Shown here piece after piece: positions 19,093 through 30,860 of a DNA stretch of 64,000 nucleotides (the first letter of the stretch is position 1; each line of letters starts with the position of its first letter). Position numbers and translations under genes: made by a program. The notes under the pieces were generated by a model. The model made no database searches. It was not told the origin of the DNA and saw only the letters and a list, made by a program, of their open reading frames with translations. Source of the DNA: Symsagittifera roscoffensis (taxonomy: Eukaryota > Xenacoelomorpha > Acoela > Convolutidae); NCBI RefSeq assembly GCF_963678635.1, contig NC_087065.1:48798381-48862380 (forward strand), read 5' to 3'.

Positions 19093-20352
19093 ATCTTGAG
19101 AATTCCTGCCTGGAAGGAGTGCTTCGCACTGGTGAAGAGGGAGCTGGAGACCATAATGGAGAAAGAAATCCTCCCAGCCACCATGCCTGAGTTCCCAATA
19201 GTCAGGAGGATGACCTTAGGAATGAATAGTCCCTTGGTAGTTCCCTCCATAATGGCGAGGATGACGACGGAGGAAATGCAGAAGGATTTCACTGATGGCT
19301 GGGACCCCCTGTTCATCGGCTACACGGCGGCGGTCTACTTCCATACCAGCGAGACGAAGGTAAATTCGTGGACGACGCAAGCGAAAAAGAGTAGAGGTTC
19401 GCAGCCCCCAGGATATGAGGTGCGGAAGGTCTTGAGAACTCTAGAGAAGGAGGGACTTGAGAACATGTTACCCATATGGGATGATGGCAGGATGATCGTG
19501 ATGGAGGGGCACGTCGTATTGGTGGACGACATGAAATTTGCCACGAGAAAATATAAGGCACCCTATGGCTTGGAACAGGTGGAAATAAGACAGGAGGGAA
19601 CAAAACTAGATGCAGCAGGTCAACTGCATGTAGCACTGACGGAATACAAAAAGCTGGATCCTACGACACCATCACCACTGTCCGTGGACACGCCTGGAGA
19701 CAAGAGGAGTGGACCCGTCGAGGACCGATTTAAGAAAATTCTCGAGAGAAGGAGACATGAGTCAGAAGAAGAGAGTATGGATGAAACTCTCAGTGAAGCC
19801 GGTGAAGACATGGAAGTGGGGAATACGCCTGAACCAGGGCCATCAGGGGAGGAGCTCACCACTCAAGAGCTGTTGAAAGACTTGAGCGAGGAGAATTGGG
19901 CAGATACTGCCACACCACCCCTGATTCCGTCCCCCCGGAAGGATCTGGAATTGCCATTGGCAAGTGAGACCTTCAATATGGGGATGATACTCTTGAGCTC
20001 GGAGGAAAGGGAAAAGAGCACTTTCGAAGGGAACAGGGACATATTCCTGGGATCACTGAAGGACGATGCTTGGCAGGAGTTCTTGGAAGAATTCAATCAA
20101 GAAGTGGGCAGCGAGACGACGCTGGACAAATTCAAGGAGGAACTGTGGGACACAGTCGTAAGATTTGGAGAACCGCTTCTGATAGGAACGGGCCTGGATG
20201 AGAAGGCGAGAAAAGAGCTACTGAGCAAGCTGGTAGAGCTGAGGAATTCACGATCGAAGACTAGAGAAGAAAAATGTGAGGACAGCTCTACTCGGAGACA
20301 AAAAACTGTAGATAAAATGGTTCGAAGACATAACAGAAAGGGAGAAAAGTGA
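19093..20352 (+). pseudogene. ORF2 part 3, family A
   Basis: In frame with part 2 and beginning immediately after its TAA. It carries ILRIPAWKE, then a block PEFPIVRRMTLG shared with family B at 41118-41669, followed by an acidic, low-complexity stretch. The final residues lose similarity to family B because the homologous frame has moved to +1 before 20309. No known domain. The ATG-less start confirms it is a fragment rather than a gene. Confidence 0.7.
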
Positions 20353-21811
20353 AGTGCAAATAGTAGCGGAGTGTTACGCGAGAACCACGGTGAATATAGC
20401 GACAGCTCTCGGATTCTTCTCGAGAATGTGTAGTCTGCAGTCACTGGAAAGACTAGAATCTGAACATCATTTAGTGACGGCGTTGAGCGTAGAATCATGG
20501 CCCGGGGTGTTGCAGGTGACTCAAAAACACATCCGGAGCTGGAAGGTTGGTCTCGAGGCGGAAATGGGATTTCCCATGAGCGAAGCTTATGGCTTGCCAT
20601 TGAACGCGAAATCGCTGATAGGGTCAATGATGGCCAACTTGTGCGGAAGTCACTACCCACTGCACATGGTGATGGTGGAAGCATCCAGCCAGAGAGTACT
20701 GGTGGACAAGGCCTTCTCAGTGCCCAAGTGCGTGAGGTTGGCTCGGATATCGCATCACTCGCACAAGTTGTTGAGAAAAATCAGAGGGACAGTACCAAAA
20801 GAATTGAGAGATGACTTGAGTGAAATCTGGGGAGAAGAACTTTTGAAGTTGGAGAGAGAGAACACAAGCGATCACGAGAGACAAAACGTGATCGGAAAAC
20901 CTGTGGGAAGTACTCCAAACCTGGAAGATAACGACACGATGCATGAGAAATTGATGGAGCTTGAGCCTCTCTTGGAAGCCTCGGGGGAGCGTAACCTCAG
21001 GAGCATTGAAATCACCCATGGAGAATGCCCATGCCACTGTTTAGCGCAAACGGTGTGGTATCCAGATCACAAGAACCTTTGCCTGGTGTGGGATATGGAA
21101 GAAATCCGGTCGATCAGACTACCGGATCACCGACAGAAGGTGACGATCTTGGTAGTGAGTACGATCTTGGCTCTGAGATGGATAGAAGAGAATATAACGA
21201 AGTATCGGGAAGCGGGGACGCCAACGGCAGAGTCAATATACGCGATAGACTACAGTAGGAGACTCGAGTTGTTTGAGACTGCGTGCAAGGTATTCGCCAT
21301 ACCAACGGAAGTCAGACATGTCTGGAGCCGTTTGAGGTACTTCCCATGGTTTCGGGCGACGCTGACGTCCTGGTTGTACATGACAACGAAAGATCACATG
21401 AGAAAACATCAAAAGGAGTATCGACAGTTCCAGGCCGAGATTGGGCCGGAAGCTTTCAAGAGACCCCTGTTAACCCATCGTAATGCAATCACGACAGGAT
21501 GGAAGAGAGTGGGTAAAATGTCTAGAGACAATACCAAGGCGAGGGAATCGATACTAGAGGAGGACCTGGCGAAGAATGTGAGCTTGAGCCTGCACAACTC
21601 CTTTTGTTTGAACCGGGAATCTAGGGTGAAGGCACTACCCAACCAAGCAAAGAGGTTGCAAGAGCAAAGAGAATGGATGCGATCCTACGAGCAGCTGAAG
21701 GCTTGGGAGGAGATTGTGATTAGCTCCGATGATGAAGAGGAACTGTTGAGACAGTTTGCCGTATCTAGTACTTCAGGGTGCAGTACCTCCAAGGCGAAGA
21801 GTGCGAGATGA
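20312..21811 (+). pseudogene. ORF2 part 4 (C-terminal region), family A
   Basis: About 500 codons, open after a TAG at 20309-20311 that sits in the homologous frame. It aligns throughout with the family B protein at 41671-43272. Shared blocks include TVNIATALGF / EVNLVTALGF, DKAFSVPKCVRLARIS, CPCHCLAQTVWYP, PWFRATLTSWLY and LTHRNAITT. Conservation between two families argues that this region is a real functional protein part, but I recognise no domain. Several invariant Cys and His residues near the CPCHC block could bind metal; that is inference. Confidence 0.75.
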
Positions 21812-22228
21812 GCAGGTGGCTCGAATGGATCTTGAGTCTTGAGAGGGAAAGGGGGGCTTGAGCGTGGGTCCGGGTGAAACCTGGATTCACGAAAAAGAAG
21901 TTTTAACAAAGCAAATATTGTTATTAATATACTATATTTATTATATAAATCAAAATGCTGCATGACAATTTCCTGATTGAATAGGACAAAAGAAATTTTA
22001 AATGATTGGCTTGGAAAGCAAGAATTCAAGGGTGCAGGTGTGTGCAGATTTTGATTGCTGTTTAGCGATAGTGTGAAAATTTTACATGGCTGTGAATTTT
22101 GGGGTGTAGATAAGCTTAAGTCTGCTGCAAACTTCTGTAAATGACCACTGGCACTGTATCTTGAGTAACACTCGGTTTTCTGGGACTCACTGGCAGAAGA
22201 CAGCACGCGATGAGGACATCGATCTCGA
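21812..22228 (+). other. Family A 3' untranslated region
   Basis: About 420 AT-rich bases between the ORF2 stop and the purine tract. No gene and no clear repeat seen. Confidence 0.6.
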
Positions 22229-22240
22229 GTCCGGGGAGTA
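22229..22240 (+). promoter_or_regulatory. Polypurine-tract-like plus-strand primer, family A
   Basis: GTCCGGGGAGTA directly before the 3' LTR TGTGCC. The same 12 bases precede the B LTRs at 44092 and 61261. It is short and contains pyrimidines, so it is an unusual polypurine tract; position and conservation are the evidence. Confidence 0.65.
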
Positions 22241-23134
22241 TGTGCCAGTCGGTCATGTTCGGAAGTTTGACCTTGAGAGAAGCAAAAAACACTTGATTTT
22301 GGAGTGAAATTTAATTTTTCAAAATTTCGAATGGAACCTGTCATGCACGATTTTCTCGCGATAACTGAAAATCAGAAAAGAGAAGTCAGAACGATCGAGT
22401 GACAAGCGCGGGAAAGTTGCTAAATAAACTATTCGCAATTTCTGTCACAATAGAACAAGAGTAGAGCTGTCCCATCTGAAACAGAGACAAGCGTATTCCC
22501 GAGAACTGGATTGTCATTACTCGATTGGATTATTATTTGAACTGGACTAGAGTGAACCTTCGGTGGAAAGGTGGACAGCTTGAGTGTCCCAATGGTTCAC
22601 GAGAAACTATATCCTAGAGTTAAAACTTGTCCTTGTCATTGAAACTGATAAACATTAAAACTCATTTAGTTACATTATTTAATTCTCGAGTTGATTACCG
22701 ACTGAAGTACTTCCCTTTCTTGAGCGTGCTACGATGTGAGTACTTAATTTAAATTTCTAGAGTGTGTTTTATAATTGTTATGTTGAGGTAAGGCGAGTTT
22801 TAGGTTGATCCATCTGAAATGGATCAAGGTTACACTGTCTAATAAAAAGTAACTTAACGGATTGTTCCAACCCGGTTTTTAACGGCGTTCATGTATTTTG
22901 GGTATCTAGAGACCTAAGTATGGGGACGTTTCTAATTCTAGAGTGGGGGGATATTTTAGTAGTAGCCTTTAAGCTGTAACGGGTCGTAGTCTCATGTCAC
23001 AAACGAACCGAACTGGCTCCGACCGTTCTTGAGGTAGAAAAACACAAGAGATGGTGTCCCTGACCCTTGAGCCAGTGGTTATAGGGCCTATTTTTCTTAA
23101 GCCTCATGTGTGACTGCAGTAGACGAATGTTACA
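22241..23134 (+). repeat. Family A 3' LTR
   Basis: 894 bases, TGTGCC to GTTACA, almost identical to 1998-2895. It has an extra 10 bases in the CGACCGTTCTTGAGG stretch near 23022 and lacks the 14-base stretch seen near 2182 in the 5' copy. Host DNA (B LTR) resumes with TGTTGATCCATC. Confidence 0.96.
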
Positions 23135-23477
23135 TGTTGATCCATCTTCGATGGAGATGATGATTTTTATCTACTGACAAAAACAATAGTAATATAATAA
23201 ATAGTAGTAGCCCTGTTTTTAGGAGTGACCTCGTGGTCTGGGGATACTGAGACCCAGCCATGAGCTCACTATTTCTGCATGTAATTTAGTTAATTTGAGT
23301 GTTTTGACCGAAGCCGAAAGCAGTAACGTTTTTGTCGACCCGATGTTGGAAAAGACCACCGAAAAGTACTGGCTTGGCAGAGATGGTGAAAAGCATGGAA
23401 AGCTCTGTTTAGACGTTAGCCAGTCGTCTTAAGACTTAGTTTTTTTTCCGTCGATATGTATCTTCCGGGCGAATGTT
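23135..23477 (+). repeat. Family B LTR (copy 1), right part
   Basis: Resumes the LTR interrupted at 1997 and ends GGGCGAATGTT, lacking the final ACA of complete B LTRs. It abuts the next LTR directly. Confidence 0.93.
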
Positions 23478-24393
23478 TGTGACATTCGACCAGAATGTGA
23501 AAAATGCAATCTCTGCAGAATTCGAAATTTTAGCAGCGAGCCTTCCGGATTGGTGATTATTAAGAATTAAGAACGTTATTGGAACGATTGGCCAAACGGT
23601 GAGGGCTGGAATATTCTGGTATTTTAAAAATTTAAAAATTCGAATTATGACGTTATATTTCTGAGAAACGTCAGAAACGGCCATTTTGGCTAAAACGAGA
23701 AAGAAAAACAGAACAACATTAGTTGCGCGGACGAAAAATTGTGAGAAAAAACAATAGCCGATTGCAGAAATAGCAGTGAACACTCCGAGTTGCAACTATT
23801 GTGTCGCTACAATAAAGGCAAGGCCGTTGTAGACAACGTTGAAGGGTGGAGGAAAGCCTTCCGATTTAAGAAGAAGTCAAGATTAGCGAGCTTGATTCAG
23901 TGGATTCAAGAATCCGGATCGGTTTCGGGACTGCAACTTTTAGCCTGTTATATAAACTTTTAGCTTCTTGTCATGTCCTGATTTGAATTTAATTAACATC
24001 TAGATTCATTTTGATAAGGATGAGAAGCTAGGAGTTGGGGGAAAGGGTTGATCCATCTTCGATGGAGATGATGATTTTTATCTACTGAACAAAAACAATA
24101 GTAATATAATAAATCGTAGTAGCCCTGTTTTTAAGAGTGACCTCGTGGTCTGGGGATACTGAGACCCAGCCATGAGCTCACTATTTCTGCATGTAATCTA
24201 GTTAATTTGAGTGTTTTGACCGAAGCCGAAAGCAGTAACGTTTTTGTCGACCCGATGTTAGAAAAGACCACCGAAAAGTACTGGCTTGGTAGAGACGGTG
24301 AAAAGCATGCAAAGCTCTGTTTAGACGTTAGCCAGTCGTCTTAAGACTTAGTTTTGTTTTCCGTCGATATGTATCTTCCGGGCGAATGTTACA
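23478..24393 (+). repeat. Family B LTR (copy 2)
   Basis: TGTGACATTC to GGGCGAATGTTACA, followed by a putative PBS at 24406. It has a 9-base deletion near 23731 relative to other copies, and its TGACGTCA is mutated to TGACGTTA. Confidence 0.95.
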
Positions 24394-25894
24394 TAGATGT
24401 TTTTATGGCGCTCCTGGGTGTTATTCTTTTTTAACATCATGACCGGCAGAACCGTTGACGAGCACTCCGCGCCGAGCGGATGTTCACATTAACGCCCTTA
24501 ATAGGCTTAAACCGCCGGGGCGGAAGGGTAGTTCGGAACGCGGAAGCCTTCCGGATTGCCCTGAATAGCTTTTTAACCTAGTTAAGACCAAAAATTCACG
24601 AACCAGGAAGGGTGGGCGGATCGGCCATTCCCTCGTTCCCTGAGAGGTTTGTGACCAAAAACACTTAAAGATATATATAAAACCAAACAAAAAGTAGTAT
24701 AGTACCCAAGAAAAACAAAAAACATAACAAATAACCGAAAAAACCAAAAACAGTAAAAAAAAAAGTAAAAAATCAGTCAGGATTGTTGCGATCAGTTTTG
24801 TAGCCCGTTTTTGAGGCTTGTACTGTAGGGTTATTTGAGCATTTAAGCACGTTAATGATAAATTGCGCTCAATCCGGAAGGGTCAGCTGATTTGCGCTCA
24901 ATTCGGAAGGGTCTTGGGAGCAGACTGATCCGGCAAGCAGTACAAGGAGCAACAAGAAGAGGTTCAACGACAACAACAGTCGACTGTTGGGTATCGTTAA
25001 CAAGTTTTTTTAATCCCTTTTGGTACAAAAATTAAGATAGTAATCTGTGGGGGGCTCGACAGTGCTGCACTGTAGTGACCCTTCACCGAACTGCGAATAT
25101 CCGAGTTAAGCACCAGAATTTTGGATAATAAACAAACCCGGAGGGGTATAGTATTACTAATATTATTACTAATATAACCAATATTAATAGTCTTATATCG
25201 TTTTTCAGTGAAAAACAACGAAAATAGACCGGTTTTTAGGGTCAAAATAGCGATATTTTGATCCCCCCACAAGTCGCGATTTTTGAGATATCGATATTTT
25301 TTGAAACGGAAAAAAGCGCTAAGTTAGTGTGTTACATCGTAACTGCACTACCATAATAGATAGAACCGGTTAAGTTTAGTTCGAAAGTGGTTGGAACTAT
25401 TTTGGTACCGAAAACCGAAATTTCGTGATTTTTGAGAAAACGAAACACTATAAATTTAGAACATTTTTTGAAATTTTTCTGTTACAACAGTAAAAATAGT
25501 TGTTCGGACAACCTCCACTAGTGAATCTACAAGTTTTAAAACCCGCTACCCGAAAGCCTTCCGGGTGGCAGAGAAATCGAACTTAACGTGTTTGATTTGG
25601 TGGATTCATCAATCCGGAGGGGTACAGGTAGCATAGTTTTTCGCAAATTTTTTAAAGTAAAGCGTTTTAGGTCGGGTCTTTTGCATTGAACTAGAAGATT
25701 ATAGGCCTTTTGAGCTCGGATCGATAATTTTTAGGTCGAGAAGATCAGATTTGCGGAAAAAGTTAGGCGGAACCTATAAGAGAGAAAATTTTCGAGTTTA
25801 GAAAAAAGACGTTTTGGTTAATAACTTTGGAACTACTAAGCATATCGAGCTGATCTTGGTACCAATAGATCAGAAATTAGCTGAGCTTACTGAT
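24394..25894 (+). mobile_element. Truncated family B leader
   Basis: Matches the first 1.6 kb of the unit 2 leader (27870-29458), with an internal deletion of about 84 bases near 24775. It ends abruptly in the duplicated host flank. No gag or pol follows, and no gene is seen. It is the end of the first copy of a 3.5-kb tandem duplication. Confidence 0.92.
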
Positions 25895-26023
25895 ATAAGC
25901 CATTAAAAAGCTATTGTAAGCCTGCTTGCTCGCTTTATTCGGTTGACTTTAAACCAGATTTTCTCGAAACTGGGAAAATTATTTTGAAATTTTTTAACGT
26001 CGTTCGAAATCACGACCGTAAGG
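25895..26023 (+). repeat. Second copy of the 129-bp host flank
   Basis: ATAAGCCATTAAAAAGC to GACCGTAAGG, repeating 1293-1421 at the same length and nearly the same sequence. Unique-type host DNA on both sides of two B LTRs marks a segmental duplication. Confidence 0.93.
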
Positions 26024-26942
26024 TGTGACATTCGACCAGAATGTGAAAAATGCAATCTCTGCAGAATTCGAATTTTTAGCAGCGAGCCTTCCGGATTGGT
26101 GATTATTAAGAACTAAGAACGTTATTGGAACGATTGGCCAAACGGTGAGGGCTAGAATATTCTGGTATTTTAAAATTTTAAAAATTCGAATTATGACGTC
26201 ATATTTCTGAGAAACGTAAGAAAGGACCATTTTGGCTAAAACGAGAAAGAAAAACACAACAACATTAGTTGCGCGGACGATAAGTACGAAAATTGTGAGA
26301 AAAACAATAGCAGATTGCAGGAATAGCAGTGAACACTCCGAGTTGCAACTATTGTGTCGCTACAATAGTTGCAAGGCCGTTGCAGACAACGGTGAAGGGT
26401 GGAGGAAAGCCTTCCGGTTTAAGAAGAAGTCAAAATTAGCGAGCTTGATTCAGTGGATTCAAGAATCCGGAAGGGTTTCGGGACTGAAACTTTTAGCCTG
26501 TTATATAGACTTTTAGCTTCTTGTCATGTCCTGATTTGAATTTAATTAACATCTAGATTCATTTTGATAAGGATGAGAAGCTAGGAGTTGGGCGAAAGGG
26601 TTGATCCATCTTCGATGGAGATGATGATTTTTATCTACTGAACAAAAACAATAGTAATATAATAAATAGTAGTAGCCCTGTTTTTAGGAGTGACCTCGTG
26701 GTCTGGGGATACTGAGACCCAGCCATGAGCTCACTATTTCTGCATGTAATTTAGTTAATTTGAGTGTTTTGACCGAAGCCGAAAGCAGTAACGTTTTTGT
26801 CGACCCGATGTTGGAAAAGACCACCGAAAAGTACTGGCTTGGCAGAGATGGTGAAAAGCATGGAAAGCTCTGTTTAGACGTTAGCCAGTCGTCTTAAGAC
26901 TTAGTTTTTTTTCCGTCGATATGTATCTTCCGGGCGAATGTT
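26024..26942 (+). repeat. Family B LTR (copy 3), lacking terminal ACA
   Basis: 919 bases from TGTGACATTC to GGGCGAATGTT, directly joined to the next LTR at 26943. The missing ACA is found at 45018-45020 after GTT, as expected if the neighbouring element inserted three bases before this LTR's end. TGACGTCA is intact at 26194-26201. Confidence 0.94.
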
Positions 26943-27869
26943 TGTGACATTCGACCAGAATGTGAAAAATGCAATCTCTGCAGAATTCGAAATTTTAGCA
27001 GCGAGCCTTCCGGATTGGTGATTATTAAGAATTAAGAACGTTATTGGAACGATTGGCCAAACGGTGAGGGCTGGAATATTCTGGTATTTTAAAATTTTAA
27101 AAATTCGAATTATAACGTCATATTTCTGAGAAAAGTCAGAAACGGCCATTTTGGCTAAAACGAGAAAGAAAAACAGAACAACATTAGTTGCGCGGACGAT
27201 AAGTACGAAAAATTGTGAGAAAAAACAATAGCCGATTGCAGAAATAGTAGTGAACACTCCGAGTTGCAACTATTGTGTCGCTACAATAGTTGCAAGGCCG
27301 TTGCAGACAACGGTGAAGGGTGGAGGAAAGCCTTCCGGTTTAAGAAGAAGTCAAAATTAGCGAGCTTGATTCAGTGGATTCAAGAATCCGGAAGGGTTTC
27401 GGGACTGAAACTTTTAGCCTGTTATATAGACTTTTAGCTTCTTGTCATGTCCTGATTTGAATTTAATTAACATCTAGATTCATTTTGATAAGGATGAGAA
27501 GCTAGGAGTTGGGCGAAAGGGTTGATCCATCTTCGATGGAGATGATGATTTTTATCTACTGAACAAAAACAATAGTAATATAATAAATAGTGGTAGCCCT
27601 GTTTTTAGGAGTGACCTCGTGGTCTGGGGATACTGAGACCCAGCCATGAGCTCACTATTTCTGCATGTAATCTAGTTAATTTGAGTGTTTTGACCGAAGC
27701 CGAAAGCAGTAACGTTTTTTTGTCGACCCGATGTTAGAAAAGACCACCGAAAAGTACTGGCTTGGTAGAGACGGTGAAAAGCAGGCAAAGCTCTGTTTAG
27801 ACTTTAGCCAGTCGTCTTAAGACTTAGTTTTGTTTTCCGTCGATATGTATCTTCCGGGCGAATGTTACA
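26943..27869 (+). repeat. Family B LTR (copy 4), 5' LTR of unit 2
   Basis: 927 bases, TGTGACATTC to GAATGTTACA, followed by a 12-base spacer and a PBS variant TGGCGCTCCTGCG at 27882-27894. The CRE-like site is mutated here (ATAACGTCA). Confidence 0.95.
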
Positions 27870-30860
27870 TAGATGTTTTTATGGCGCTCCTGCGTGTTAT
27901 TCTTTTTTAACATCATGACCGGCAGAACCGTTAACGAGCACTCCGCGCCGAGCGGATGTTCACATTAACGCCCTTAATAGGCTTAAACCGCCGGGGCGGA
28001 AGGGTAGTTCGGAACGCGGAAGCCTTCCGGATTGCCGTGAATAGCTTTTTAACCTAGTTAAGACCGAAAATTCACGAACCAGGAAGGGTGGGCGGATCGG
28101 CCACTCCCTCGTTCCCTGAGAGGTTTGTGACCAAAAACACTTAAAGATATATATAAAACCAAACAAAAAGTAGTATAGTACCCAAGAAAAACAAAAAACA
28201 TAAAAAATAATCGAAAAAACCAAAAACAGTAAAAAAAAAAAAGTAAAAAATCGGTAGAAGTCATTCCCCCAGACAAGATGTGATCCGACCCCCCCGTTTG
28301 TTGTTGACAGATATATTGTTGTTACAGGCATTTATATCAGTCAGGATTGTTGCGATCAGTTTTGTAGCCCGTTTTTGAGGCTTGTACTGTAGGGTTATTT
28401 GAGCATTTAAGCACGTTAATGATAAATTGCGCTCAATCCGGAAGGGTCAGCTGATTTGCGCTCAATTCGGAAGGGTCTTGGGAGAAGACTGATCCGGCAA
28501 GCAGTACAAGGAGCAACAAGAAGAGGTTCAACGACAACAACAATCGACTGTTGGGTATCGTTAACAAGTTTTTTTTATCCCTTTTGGTACAAAAATTAAG
28601 ATAGTAATCTGTGGGGGGCTCGACAGTGCTGCACTGTAGTGACCCTTCACCGAACTGCGAATATCCGAGTTAAGCACCAGAATTTTGGATAATAAACAAA
28701 CCCGGAGGGGTATAGTATTACTAATATTATTACTAATATAACCAATATTAATAGTCTTATATCGTTTTTCAGTGAAAAACAACGAAAATAGACCGGTTTT
28801 TAGGGTCAAAATAGCGATATTTTGATCCCCCCACAAGTCGCGATTTTTGAGATATCGATATTTTTTGAAACGGAAAAAAGCGCTAAGTTAGTGTGTTACA
28901 TCGTAACTGCACTACCATAATAGATAGAACCGGTTAAGTTTAGTTCGAAAGTGGTTGGAACTATTTTGGTACCGAAAACCGAAATTTCGTGATTTTTGAG
29001 AAAACGAAACACTATAAATTTAGAACATTTTTTGAAATTTTTGAGTTACAACAGTAAAAATAGTTGTTCGGACAACGTCCACTAGTGAATCTACAAGTTT
29101 TAAAACCCGCTACCCGAAAGCCTTCCGGGTGGCAGAGAAATCGAACTTAACGTGTTTGATTTGGTGGATTCATCAATCCGGAGGGGTACAGGTAGCATAG
29201 TTTTTCGCAAATTTTTTAAAGTAAAGCGTGTTAGGTCGGGTTTTTTGCATTGAACTAGAAGAGTATAGGTCTTTTGAGCTCGGATCGATAATTTTTAGGT
29301 CGAGAAGATCAGATTTGCGGAAAAAGTTAGGCGGAACCTATAAGAGAGAAAATTTTCGAGTTTAGAAAAAAGACGTTTTGGTTAATAACTTTGGAACTAC
29401 TAAGCATATCGAGCTGATCTTGGTACCAATAGATCAAAAATTAGCTGAGCTTACTGATAGGGACAAAAAATTTTCGGAAAAGTAAGCGAGAAAATTTTTT
29501 GAGATTGTTTTTAGCAAATTCCTCAATTTGGAAGGGTACACCCTTCACGTTTTACAAAATTTTTTTTAGAAAGCCCTTATACCCCTACCAAAAGGTAATA
29601 GCGGTTGAATAAAGTAACTTTAGGCTGTTCTAGACGAAAAAGGAAGGCTAAAGGCACAGCAAAAGCAAAATCGAGCCGAAGTTAGGCTAGCGATAAGACC
29701 CTTCACCGTTAGTGTGATTTGTCAAATAAGAGGCTTAACTTCAATTCGGAAGGGTCTAGGAAAGTAGTACATACCCTTCCTAGTTAATTGAAAGAGCAAA
29801 ATTGCATCGGAGAATGTATCCGGAAGGGTATAGGTTGAAAGAAGGAAATCTCCGAAAAGCTACTTTTACAAAACCGGAGAGCTCCCAATCCGTAGGGGCA
29901 AAGTTTTTTCAAGTTAGGAGGGGTCCGAATCCGGAGGGGTCTTATAGTTGCTAATTCGGAGGGGTCCAAATCCGGAGGGGTCTTTTATTAACTAACTCAG
30001 AGGGGTCCCAATCCGGAGGGGTCTAGATTCTATTAGTCCGGAAGGGTCCTATTTGTGCCAATCCGGAGGGGTATTATTTTATTAAAGGACTTAGGTAGAC
30101 GAAAGAAAGACTAAAGTGAGAGAAATTAGGTTATTAGCACACAGGCTAGGTATCAGTGACTGCACTGGTAACTTGCCTTTCAATAAGAACCAGACCAAAA
30201 CAAAACAGGTCCGAACTCGGATATTCGCGACACTAAGTCTAAATTAAAAAGAGCGTGATTCATTGGTGTGGATTGTAACATAATACGTTTTTGGGAAAAG
30301 TGACTGCCCAGAGGATTTTATTAGGTCTAGCTCGGGCAGACCGAAGGCAGATAGGTAACGCAGTACTCGGTGGGTGCAATAGACGCCCACTTGAGAAAAT
30401 TACTGCCTTCAAAGTTTTGTCTGTTTGGTGCAGCACCGAGCAGGGAAAGCTTTTTGTTTAAAAGACAGGTTCGACTATTGTTGTACTGCGACCGACTAAG
30501 AGTACATTACACATACGTTTTTTTTTATAGAGGTATTCATATTCTGACATTAAATTTATATATTTTGTTTTTTGATTTTAAATCAACATAAACTGTGCTT
30601 GATTGGGTATTGAGTACACTATCCTTTAAATTGACCGATAACATCATATTGTGCTAGTTTTTAAATCTTACGACCGATAATCGGTTAGTGTGAATAAATT
30701 TTATACAGACTGTACTCTGATAACATACAGGGATTCGTGGTCACTATTTAATAGAATCTTGTGAAATTTATTGTGTTGTGTCATTATTATTGTTAATAAA
30801 ACTATAAGGTCTCTAGCAATCGAGTTAAGTGTATAGGCATTAAAAAGTGACAAATAGAGA
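27870..30860 (+). other. Unit 2 untranslated leader
   Basis: 3.0 kb without a supported gene. The first 1.6 kb is a diverged version of the unit 3 leader. From about 30150 it becomes nearly identical to unit 3. A cluster of CCGGAGGGGTC-like motifs fills 29740-30080. A GTG-initiated 73-codon frame at 30370 is present in both units, but nearly identical DNA gives no evidence of coding. Confidence 0.8.
29740..30080 (+). repeat. Cluster of CCGGAGGGGTC / CCGGAAGGGTC motifs
   Basis: About ten near-identical words of the type AATCCGGAGGGGTC, irregularly spaced 15-50 bases apart; the same motif occurs singly elsewhere in leader and LTR. The equivalent cluster in unit 3 is at 46890-47225. Confidence 0.8.

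Larger units (their letters stand above)
1998..23134 (+). mobile_element. Giant Ty3/gypsy LTR retrotransposon, family A (21.1 kb)
   Basis: A complete element bounded by LTRs 1998-2895 and 22241-23134. Order: 5' LTR, putative PBS, 2.5-kb leader with tandem repeats, gag (5430), pol (7500-14225), an intergenic region with a splice acceptor, a very long ORF2 (14745-21811), purine-rich tract, 3' LTR. Integrase follows RT/RNase H, the Ty3/gypsy order. It sits inside a B-family LTR whose unoccupied form reads GCGAAAGGGTTGATCC at 26595 and 27514; the flanks here read GCGAAAGTGT and TGTTGATCC, so a TGT target duplication is the simplest reading. The LTRs differ by a 14-base and a 10-base indel and very few substitutions, so the insertion is recent. 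No env-like signal peptide or transmembrane protein was found. Confidence 0.95.

Noticed and set aside
14745-21811. An env glycoprotein gene downstream of pol
   Set aside because: No signal peptide, transmembrane anchor or furin-type site is seen; the region instead contains coiled coil and SGNH-type domains.
26930-26950. Integrated 2-LTR circle as source of the LTR-LTR junction
   Set aside because: The missing ACA on one side and the GTTACA addition at the far end are explained more simply by an insertion into an LTR end with target duplication.
26901-27269. Antisense ORF of about 120-150 codons with a hydrophobic stretch, found in every B LTR
   Set aside because: Its presence follows from LTR identity. 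It is truncated or altered in several copies by indels without frame preservation and lies on the strand opposite to all element genes.
27960-28331. Antisense Phe/Tyr-rich ORFs in the B leader
   Set aside because: They translate A-rich sense sequence; frames differ between leader copies and end at indels.
30370-30591. 73-codon GTG-start ORF in the B leader, identical in two units
   Set aside because: The DNA is nearly identical there anyway, there is no ATG, and no codon-level conservation can be shown.
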